Origin: CAZIOH01 sp964540815
GTDB lineage: Bacteria > Myxococcota_A > Polyangia > Fen-1088
DNA length: 28,287 bases
Reading direction: 5' to 3'
NCBI GenBank assembly: GCA_964540815.1
Contig: CAZIOH010000090.1
Location: 1 to 28,287 of the forward strand
The notes beneath the pieces are model-generated. The model had not been told where the DNA came from. It made no database searches and saw only the letters and a program-made list of their open reading frames with translations. A program made the translations under genes and the position numbers. Numbering within the stretch: position 1 is the first letter of the stretch; each line of letters starts with the position of its first letter. Shown in pieces: positions 1 through 6,524 of the stretch.

Positions 1-54
1 CCCCCGACCCGCGGCTTAGAAGGCCGCTGCTCTATCCAACTGAGCTACGGGCGC
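1..54 (-). tRNA. tRNA-Arg(TCT), 3' end cut by window edge
   Basis: Read on the minus strand from 54, the sequence gives a 7-nt acceptor strand GCGCCCG, TA, a D stem GCTC/GAGC around AGTTGGATA, then an anticodon stem GCGGC/GCCGC closing the 7-nt loop CTTCTAA. The anticodon is TCT, which reads AGA (Arg). The variable region and the start of the T arm (GGGTC GGGGG) follow, and the window ends before the T loop, the acceptor 3' strand and any CCA. The gene itself is therefore not shown to be defective. Confidence 0.93.
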
Positions 55-209
55 AGGAACATAGTCAAAACCGATGCATACTGCCAGGCCTTCGTGGGTC
101 GGGCCAAGTGCATTTTGACCGCCCCCCGGTGCGCGCCTCGACGCGGCCCGGCACCCCCCTGTTTCCGCACCCACCCCCGCCCGACTGCCGAGCCCCGCTC
201 CCGCCCCGC

Positions 210-1415
210 TCACGCCGTCCCCACCTCCTGCAGCTCCCGGCCGCTCAGCCCGAGCAGGTACAGGATCGCGTCCAGCCCCGAGTCGGAGATGGTGGTGTCC
301 GCCGCCTCGCGCAGCTTGGTCTTGGCGTGGAAGGCGATCCCGAGGCCCGCCTTCTCCAGCATCAGCACGTCGTTGGCGCCGTCGCCCACCGCGATCACCT
401 GGTCGAGCAGCACGCCCTCGAGCTGGGCGATGAGCTCGAGCAGCTCGGCCTTCCTCTGGGCGTTGACGATCGGCCCCACCACCCGCCCGGTCAGCTTGCC
501 GCCCTCCACCTCCAGGTTGTTCGAGAAGGCGTAGTCGATCCCGAGCCGCCGCTTGAGTGCGTCGGCCGCCCGCGAGAAGCCGCCGCTGATGACCGCCGTG
601 CGGTACCCGAGCCGCTTGAGCACCCGGATCAGCGTCTCGGCGCCCTCGGTCAGCGGCAGATCGTTGGCGATCCGGTCGAGCACCTGCACGTCGAGGCCCG
701 CCAGCAACCCCACCCGCTGCCGCAACGACTCGTCGTAGTCCATCTCGCCCTGCATCGCCCGCTCGGTGATCTTGGCCACCGCCTCGCCGACCCCGGCCGC
801 CCGCGCCAGCTCGTCGATGACCTCGATCCGGATCAGGGTCGAGTCCATGTCCATCACCACCAGCCGCTTCGATCGCCGGTACAGGCTCTCCCGCTGCAGC
901 GACACGTCGAACCCCGACCGGGTGGCCACCGCCAGCAGCGACCGCTTGAGCACGTCCCGGTCCCCTCCGGCAGCCAGGAGCGCGTGGATCTCGACCGAGG
1001 CCAGCGATCCCTCGGACAGCCGCGAGATCTTCTCGATGTTCGCGCCCTCCGCCGCCAGGGTGGCCGCGATGGCGTTGAGGTGGCTCGCCCCCAGGGTCCG
1101 CCCGATGGCCGTGATGACGTAGCGCCGCCCGGCCTCGCCGGCACCGTTCGCCCCTGGCCCGTCGCTGCTGGTGACTGGCTTGAAGTCGAGCTCCATCCCC
1201 ATCTCCTTGGCGGCGAACAGCAGCTCCTTCAGGATGTCCCGGGCGTGGGACAGGCCCACCAGCAGACACAGCGTGAGCTGACCCTGGACCACCACCTGCT
1301 CGATGTCGTGCAAGGTCGCGCCCTGCTCGGACAGGATTCCGGTCAGCGTGGCGGTGATGCCGGCCCGGTCGCGCCCGGTGACGGTGATGAGGACTCGGTC
1401 TCGGTTTTCTGGCAA
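210..1415 (-). CDS. serB: Phosphoserine phosphatase SerB with two N-terminal ACT domains
   Basis: This enzyme hydrolyses O-phospho-L-serine to serine, the last step of serine biosynthesis, in the cytoplasm. The 401-aa product has two ACT-like regulatory domains (about residues 5-80 and 98-175) followed by a HAD phosphatase domain. HAD motif I is DMDST at 189-193 (nucleophile Asp189, acid/base Asp191), motif II is the SGG at 278-280, motif III is probably Lys322, and motif IV is VGDGAND at 343-349. The two-ACT arrangement matches long actinobacterial and myxobacterial SerB forms rather than the shorter E. coli type. The start used is a TTG at 1415; no convincing Shine-Dalgarno is visible and no closer in-frame start preserves the first ACT domain. 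The gene is divergent from the EAL-HDOD gene across a gap of about 93 bp and appears to stand alone. Confidence 0.95.
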   Translation of the reverse strand: MPENRDRVLITVTGRDRAGITATLTGILSEQGATLHDIEQVVVQGQLTLCLLVGLSHARDILKELLFAAKEMGMELDFKPVTSSDGPGANGAGEAGRRYVITAIGRTLGASHLNAIAATLAAEGANIEKISRLSEGSLASVEIHALLAAGGDRDVLKRSLLAVATRSGFDVSLQRESLYRRSKRLVVMDMDSTLIRIEVIDELARAAGVGEAVAKITERAMQGEMDYDESLRQRVGLLAGLDVQVLDRIANDLPLTEGAETLIRVLKRLGYRTAVISGGFSRAADALKRRLGIDYAFSNNLEVEGGKLTGRVVGPIVNAQRKAELLELIAQLEGVLLDQVIAVGDGANDVLMLEKAGLGIAFHAKTKLREAADTTISDSGLDAILYLLGLSGRELQEVGTA

Positions 1416-1508
1416 AGCGCGCGCAGTCTATGCCGTCCGCCGCCGGCTGCAAGCTCGGCTCGACACAGGGGTACAGTGCTCGGGTCCTTCGACCGATGGT
1501 TTGCCCGC

Positions 1509-2726
1509 ATGAACGTGTTCGTGGCGCGCCAGCCCATCTTCGACACCAGGAAACGGGTGGTCGCCTACGAGCTCCTGTTTCGGGCCGGGCCCGAGAACTG
1601 GTATCCCCCGAACACCGACGGGGACATGGCGTCCGCGCGCGTCATCAGCGACGCCCTGATCACCTTCGACTGGAAGAAGCTGACCTCGGGCAAGAAGGCC
1701 TACGTCAACGTGACCCGCAAGGTCCTGTGTGATGGCCTGTATGCCGTCCTCCCCCCCAAGCAGACGGTCATCGAGCTGCTCGAGTCGGTCCACGCCGACA
1801 CCCAGACCCTCGCCGCCGTGCGCAGCGCGCGCGCCGCCGGCTACCAGGTCGCCCTCGACGACTTCGTCCACCGGCCCGAGCTCGAGGCCTTCGTGCCGCT
1901 GGCCAACATCCTCAAGATCGATTTGCTCGCCACCCCGGTGCCGGAGCGCCAGCGCATCGCCCGCAACAACCGCGGCAAGAACACCCTGCTGCTCGCCGAG
2001 AAGGTCGAGACCGCCGAGGACTTCCGCGAGGCCGAGAAGTCCGGCTACACCCTGTTCCAGGGGTACTTCTTCGAGCGCCCCGAGATCATCTCGCGCGCCG
2101 ACATCTCGCCGTCCAAGATGACCTACGTGCACTTCCTCAAGGAGCTGCAGGCCGAGACCCTCGACTTCGGGCGCATCGAGGAGGTCATCAAGCACGACAT
2201 CTCGCTGTCGGTGAAGCTCCTCAAGTTCCTGAACTCCGCGACCTTCGGGTGGCGCAGCCGGGTCACCTCGCTGCACCAGGCGATGGTGCTGCTCGGCGAG
2301 CGCCAGTTCCGCAAGTGGGCCTCGCTGGTCGCGGTGGTGGGGATGACCCAGGACCGACCGACCGAGCTGGCCGCCGTCAGCCTGGCCCGCGCCCGCTTCG
2401 CCGAGCGCCTGTCGGCCCTGGCCGGGCTCAAGCAGGGACGGGAGCTCGACGCGTTCCTGGTTGGGCTGCTCTCGGCCCTGGACGCGATGATCGGGCGACC
2501 CATGCAGGAGCTCCTGAGCGAGATCTCGGTCTCGCCGGACATCGACGACGCCCTCCTCAAGACCGACTCGCCGCTTGGCAAGATCCGCGCCCTGGTGGTG
2601 GCCTACGAGCACGCCCGCTGGGACGAGGTCGCGGTGCACAGCCGGGCCCTCGGCATCGCAGAGAGCGCGCTGCCGGAGCTCGCCACGCAGTCGATGGCCT
2701 GGGCCAGCGAGATCCTGCCGAGCTGA
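1509..2726 (+). CDS. EAL-HDOD domain signalling protein (YuxH/CdgJ type)
   Basis: The 405-aa protein begins MNVFVARQPIF, the usual opening of the EAL-HDOD family. The EAL-like half spans about 1-200. The EAL signature is ELL (21-23), there is a DDF at 117-119 where active phosphodiesterases have DDFG, then LKID (135-138), an EKVET near 164 and QGYFFERP (184-191). The HDOD half covers about 205-405 (for example the LSVKLLKFLNS region near 233). In characterised members of this family the EAL domain is usually inactive as a c-di-GMP phosphodiesterase and the HDOD domain acts in signalling, motility or stress control. Here the changed EAL triad and the replaced loop after DDF suggest a scaffold or sensor rather than an enzyme, which is inference. 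The ATG start at 1509 is the family start although no strong ribosome binding site is visible. Its 3' end faces the Tgt/methyltransferase pair. Confidence 0.9.
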   Translation: MNVFVARQPIFDTRKRVVAYELLFRAGPENWYPPNTDGDMASARVISDALITFDWKKLTSGKKAYVNVTRKVLCDGLYAVLPPKQTVIELLESVHADTQTLAAVRSARAAGYQVALDDFVHRPELEAFVPLANILKIDLLATPVPERQRIARNNRGKNTLLLAEKVETAEDFREAEKSGYTLFQGYFFERPEIISRADISPSKMTYVHFLKELQAETLDFGRIEEVIKHDISLSVKLLKFLNSATFGWRSRVTSLHQAMVLLGERQFRKWASLVAVVGMTQDRPTELAAVSLARARFAERLSALAGLKQGRELDAFLVGLLSALDAMIGRPMQELLSEISVSPDIDDALLKTDSPLGKIRALVVAYEHARWDEVAVHSRALGIAESALPELATQSMAWASEILPS

Positions 2727-2762
2727 GAGGACGCACCCGAGGGCCGATCGCGCCCACGGGGG

Positions 2763-2850
2763 GCGTTCACGTGCACATGCACGGCCACGAAACGGCCACG
2801 CTCACGGGGTTCGGCCACGCTCACGCTCACGCGCACGCCCACGGGTTTTG
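2763..2850. repeat. CACG-rich intergenic repeat, copy A
   Basis: This lies in the convergent gap between the EAL-HDOD gene and the methyltransferase gene. It opens GCGTTCACGTGCACATGCAC, continues with GGCCACG units, then CACGGGGTTCGGCCACG, a run of CTCACG-like hexamers and ends CACGGGTTTTG. The order of blocks matches copy B at 11496-11560, with copy A having extra hexamer units. One frame (GTG at 2771 to TGA at 2851) would give a 26-residue peptide rich in alternating His, but that follows directly from the hexamer unit. Confidence 0.75.
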
Positions 2851-2860
2851 ACGGCCCGCT

Positions 2861-3721
2861 CTAGGAACCAAACTGAGGAAGTCGTGCGATGCGGGTGGCG
2901 GGGTCGGGAGGGGAGTCGAGAGGCAGGGGAACGTCGGGAAGCGCGAGGCGGGACAGCCAGGACCGCTCGAGGGGACGCGAAAGGAGCTCGGGCCCGGTCG
3001 CGGCCATGGTGGTCGCGGCCTTGTCGCCGATGGGATCGCCGATGCCCACCACCCACCCGCCGAGCAGCATGGCGATCCGCACGGCGGTCGAGGCGCTGTA
3101 GGTGACGAGCACGCACCGCCCCCCGGCCCGCGCGCGCACCGCCGCGAAGGCGGCGACCGTCCACAACGCCGGATTGGCCCGCGGCGAGAAGGGATCCCAG
3201 AAGACGATGTCCGCGCGCGCCGGCTCGCGCTCGAGCGCCCCGAGCACGTCGCCGCGCTCGAGGCGCCAGGTGGACCGCGACGTCACGACGCAACCTTCGG
3301 CCAGCAGCACCCGCGCCGCCGCCGCCGCTCCGTCCCCGAGCCCCAGCTCCTCGGCGTGGTCGAGGCCGAGCTCGAGCGCCCCGAGATCGCGCTCGAAGCT
3401 GACGAGCTCGAGGCGAGCAGCCCCAGCCGGGGCCTGCTCGGCCATGGTCCAGGCCGCCGCCGCGTTCGCCCCCGCCCCGAGGCCCACGTCGAACACCACC
3501 ACCGACGACACCCCCGGCGCGGCCAGGCGCTCCGCGAGCCGCGACTGACCGACATAGAGCCGCTCGGCCTCGACCCGCGGCCCGACGCCCGGGTGCATCA
3601 CCTCGCCCTCCACCAGGCCGCGCACGGCCATGATCCCGGCGCGCGTCCGCACGAGCGCGTGGCGCGCCGGATCCGTCACTGGCACTGGCACCGGCACCGG
3701 CACCGCGGGCACCCCACTCAC
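2861..3721 (-). CDS. MnmC/MnmD-like (DUF752) SAM-dependent tRNA methyltransferase
   Basis: This is a Rossmann-fold SAM methyltransferase of the stand-alone MnmC methyltransferase family. Its best-known members methylate 5-aminomethyl(-2-thio)uridine at tRNA position 34 to the methylaminomethyl form. In the 286-aa reading the SAM-binding motif FDVGLGAGAN is at 77-86, an acidic residue of the ribose-binding strand lies in FERD (109-112), and the family-typical DPFSPRANP is at 176-184, followed by LW. No FAD-dependent oxidoreductase half (MnmC1) is present. The start chosen is GTG at 3721, whose GTGA overlaps the tgt stop by 4 nt and so implies coupled translation. GTG at 3679 is an alternative that would drop an odd Val-Pro repeat leader. 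Myxobacterial homologues may act on another substrate; the tRNA role is inferred from family and from the tgt neighbour. Confidence 0.78.
   Translation of the reverse strand: MSGVPAVPVPVPVPVTDPARHALVRTRAGIMAVRGLVEGEVMHPGVGPRVEAERLYVGQSRLAERLAAPGVSSVVVFDVGLGAGANAAAAWTMAEQAPAGAARLELVSFERDLGALELGLDHAEELGLGDGAAAAARVLLAEGCVVTSRSTWRLERGDVLGALEREPARADIVFWDPFSPRANPALWTVAAFAAVRARAGGRCVLVTYSASTAVRIAMLLGGWVVGIGDPIGDKAATTMAATGPELLSRPLERSWLSRLALPDVPLPLDSPPDPATRIARLPQFGS
3677..3706. repeat. Hexanucleotide microsatellite at the 5' end of the methyltransferase gene
   Basis: There are five consecutive 6-bp units: two CACTGG, two CACCGG and one CACCGC. On the minus strand they encode an alternating Val-Pro stretch at the N-terminus of the methyltransferase if the GTG at 3721 is the start. 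Being a multiple of three, unit gain or loss would not shift the frame. Confidence 0.85.
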
Positions 3722-4863
3722 ACGCACACCGCGGGCGTCCGTGGCCCGTGGGCGTGGCGGTCGAGCTCCGCCAGCCGCCGCCGCGCGAACGCCGCATAGA
3801 CGCCGGCGTCGATCGCGTCGCGCGCCTCCTGCATCAGCGTCAGGTAGTGGTGCAGGTTGTGAATGGTCAGCAGGCGCGGCCCGAGGGGCTCGCTGCACTT
3901 GACGAGGTGATGCAGGTAGGCCCGGGTATATCCGCGACAGGTCCCACACCCGCAGCCCGCATCGAGCGGCTCGTCCGCGTCCCGGTAGACCCCGCGGCTG
4001 ATCCGCACCCGGCCCTCGCTCGTGAAAGCGGTGCCCTGCCACGCGAGCTGCGTGGGGATCACGCAATCGAACATGTCGACCCCGCACCCGATGGCGTAGA
4101 GCAGGTCGGGCGGCGTCCCCACGCCCATCAGGTAGCGGGGCCGGTCCGCCGGCAGCAGGTCGACCGCGAACCCGGTCATGTCCTCGCGCTCGGCCCGGGT
4201 GTCACCCACCGCCAGACCGCCGATGGCGAACCCGTCGAACGGGTGATCGGTGAGGAACGCCGCCGACTGCCGCCGCAGCTCGCGCAAGAGTCCCCCCTGC
4301 ACGATGGCGAACAGCGCCTGCGTGGGATCGACGCGCGCCGCGAGGCTGCGCAGCGCCCACCGGTGGGTCCGCTCCATGGCCGCCCGCACCATCCCCGCGT
4401 CGGCGGTGGCGTCGATGCACTCGTCGAGGACCATCATGATGTCCGACCCGATGGCCGTCTGCATGTCGATCGAGCCCTCGGGGGACAGCAGATGGATGCG
4501 CCCGTCGATGTAGCTCGCGAAGCGCGCGCCCGCTTCGCTCATGGTCCGCTCGGCGGGAAGCGAGAAGATCTGGTAGCCCCCCGAGTCGGTCAGGACGGGG
4601 CGGGCCCAGCGCATGAAGGCGTGGATGCCGCCCACGCGGCGGAAGAGCTCGGGCCCGGGACGCAGGAGCAGGTGATACGTGTTGGCCAGCAGGATGGGCG
4701 CGCCCAGCTCCGCCAGCACCTCGGTCTCGATCCCGGTGACCGTGGCGCGGGTCCCGACCGGCATGAAGACCGGAGTCTCGATGGTGCCGCGCCGGGTGGC
4801 GAGCGCGCCGCGCCGCGCGCGCGAGCCCGGATCGCGGGCGCCCACCGAAAAACCGAACGACAT
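3718..4863 (-). CDS. tgt: tRNA-guanine transglycosylase (Tgt), variant signature
   Basis: Tgt exchanges guanine 34 for preQ1 in GUN-anticodon tRNAs during queuosine synthesis. The 381-aa protein has the family length. It carries DSGGYQ (93-98) with the conserved Asp93, FDCVIPT (265-271) with the likely nucleophile Asp266, and a zinc site of Cys304, Cys306, Cys309 and His335. Two features depart from the usual bacterial form. After FDCVIPT the sequence reads QLAWQGTAF where typical enzymes have RNARNG, and the substrate loop is GGLAVGD (215-221) where VGE is usual. These may mark a lineage-specific Tgt subfamily or altered base/tRNA recognition. The ATG start at 4863 gives the full N-terminus. 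The gene is followed with a 4-nt overlap by the MnmC/MnmD-like gene and preceded by 107 bp after the NHL gene. Confidence 0.93.
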   Translation of the reverse strand: MSFGFSVGARDPGSRARRGALATRRGTIETPVFMPVGTRATVTGIETEVLAELGAPILLANTYHLLLRPGPELFRRVGGIHAFMRWARPVLTDSGGYQIFSLPAERTMSEAGARFASYIDGRIHLLSPEGSIDMQTAIGSDIMMVLDECIDATADAGMVRAAMERTHRWALRSLAARVDPTQALFAIVQGGLLRELRRQSAAFLTDHPFDGFAIGGLAVGDTRAEREDMTGFAVDLLPADRPRYLMGVGTPPDLLYAIGCGVDMFDCVIPTQLAWQGTAFTSEGRVRISRGVYRDADEPLDAGCGCGTCRGYTRAYLHHLVKCSEPLGPRLLTIHNLHHYLTLMQEARDAIDAGVYAAFARRRLAELDRHAHGPRTPAVCV

Positions 4864-4970
4864 GCGCCACCGTAACAGTCCCCCCGCCGCTTCGCACCTG
4901 CGATCGGCGCCCGGCCCTCGAGGGTCAGGCCGGCGTGCTCAGGACCCGTCCCTGACCGACCCGCCGCGCG

Positions 4971-6473
4971 TCAGCGCGCCGCCGCCGGGATGTCGAGCTT
5001 GCGGAGCCGGTTGAACATGCCACCGTCGCCCAGGTTCCCGTCGGCCACGAACACCGCGCTGCCGTCGGGAAGCACGTCGAGCCCCTCCTGACCGAAGAGC
5101 TCGGCGCTGGCGCCGGCCCCGTCCATGAAGCCGGCCGTGCCGTCGCCGGCCACGGTGGTGACGGTCGCGCTCGGCCCGGTCGAATCGATGCGCCGGATCC
5201 GGTGCCCTCCCGGATCGCTGACGTAGAGCTTGCCCGTGCCATCGATCGCCACGTCCTCCGGACTCACGAACCTGGCATCGGCCACCGGGCCATCGTTGGT
5301 TCCGAGGGTATCGCCCCCCGCCAGGGTCGTGACGTTCCCGTCGAGATCCACGACGCGGATGCGCCCGTTGCCGGAGTCCGCCACCACGACCTTCTGATCC
5401 ACCGTGACGACCAGGCCGTACGGGGAGTTGAAGGCCGCCGCCGCGCCCTTTCCATCCGCGTAGCCGGGGCAACCGCTGCCCGCCAGCACGCTGAGCGACC
5501 CGTCGACGGGATTGAGCAGGCGAACCACGTTGTTTCTGGGGTCGCCGAGGACCAGCCGCCCGTCACCGAGCAGGGCCACCCCGCGCGGCCGTCCGACGTC
5601 GGCCTTGACCAGCACCTTCTGTCCGGTCGTCGTGTCGACCGACCAGATGGTCCCGGTGGTGCTCGCCGTCTTCTGACCTGCGGGATCTTGGTCGGTTTCG
5701 ATGAACAGGTGCTGGGCGCTCTGCGCCACCAGACCGAAGGGCTGGAGCGTACCGATGTTCGCCACCGTGGTCACGGCCCCCGCCTGGGTCACCCGGCGCA
5801 AGAGCCCGGTGTCGTAGTCGGCCACGAACAGCTCGCCGGTCGGCGCCACGGAGACGCTGACCGGATTGCTGAACCGCGCCGCCGCGCCTTGACCGTCGTC
5901 GGTTCCGGCGAGCGAGCCGCCGGCCAGCGTCGAGACTTGCACCCCGGGAACAAAGACGATGGTCGGGGTGCCGGAAAAGCTCGCGGGCACCGGGGCCGCG
6001 GGACATCCGGCCCCCGCACCGCCCGCGGCTCCACCTCCCCCGGCCCCAGCCCCGGCCGCGCCACTGGCACCGCCTTGGCCCGCGCCGCCAGAATCCCCGC
6101 CGCCCGCTCCTCCCGTGGCCCCTCCGACGCCTCCCGGTCCGCCACCAGCCCCACCCGCGCCGTCGCCGCCGACACCCGTGCCCCCACCCGCCTCGTCCCC
6201 CCCGGCGCCAGCAGCTCCGGAGCCTCCGAGAGCACCCCCGCCGGCGCCGCCGGCTTGGCCCCCCGCATTGCCCCCGAGACCGCCATCACCCGCGGTGGAG
6301 CCGCCCCCATGGCCCGACGCCCCACCCACGCTGGCATCGGCGGCGGGAGAGCTTCCCCCACCGCATCCCACCCCCGCCAGCGCGGCGCTCAGCGAAAGCA
6401 GGACGGCCAAGGCGGCCCAGGCCGACACGTACGGGCGAGGCGGCGGCACCATCGGGGACGGGAGCGGCGTCAT
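4971..6473 (-). CDS. NHL-repeat lipoprotein with Gly/Ala-rich linker
   Basis: This is a predicted exported beta-propeller protein of unknown function. The N-terminus has a hydrophobic segment ending LAGVGC, a probable lipoprotein cleavage site although Gly at -3 is not the classic residue. A spacer of over 120 residues made almost only of Gly and Ala follows, then about five to six NHL-type blades with recurring patterns such as LFVADYDTGLLRRV, VVVADSGNGRIRVVD, LYVSDPGGHRIRRID and VTTLAG. Such Gly-rich stalk plus propeller lipoproteins are common in Polyangia. The ATG at 6473 is used. A TTG at 6503 with a GAGG nine bases upstream is a real alternative, extending the protein by 10 residues and shortening the gap to the upstream kinase to 21 nt. 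The spacing suggests co-transcription with the kinase, but no functional link is shown. Confidence 0.82.
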   Translation of the reverse strand: MTPLPSPMVPPPRPYVSAWAALAVLLSLSAALAGVGCGGGSSPAADASVGGASGHGGGSTAGDGGLGGNAGGQAGGAGGGALGGSGAAGAGGDEAGGGTGVGGDGAGGAGGGPGGVGGATGGAGGGDSGGAGQGGASGAAGAGAGGGGAAGGAGAGCPAAPVPASFSGTPTIVFVPGVQVSTLAGGSLAGTDDGQGAAARFSNPVSVSVAPTGELFVADYDTGLLRRVTQAGAVTTVANIGTLQPFGLVAQSAQHLFIETDQDPAGQKTASTTGTIWSVDTTTGQKVLVKADVGRPRGVALLGDGRLVLGDPRNNVVRLLNPVDGSLSVLAGSGCPGYADGKGAAAAFNSPYGLVVTVDQKVVVADSGNGRIRVVDLDGNVTTLAGGDTLGTNDGPVADARFVSPEDVAIDGTGKLYVSDPGGHRIRRIDSTGPSATVTTVAGDGTAGFMDGAGASAELFGQEGLDVLPDGSAVFVADGNLGDGGMFNRLRKLDIPAAAR

Positions 6474-6524
6474 GGAAAAAGTATTGTCTGTCGCCCCGAG
6501 CAAGGCCAGTTTCCTCGTGGCGAT

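Noticed and set aside
2249..2851. A 200-codon frame ending in a His-alternating stretch
   Set aside because: Most of it is out of frame with the well-supported EAL-HDOD gene. The His-rich end is a direct result of the hexamer repeat, and the related copy at 11496-11560 has a broken frame.
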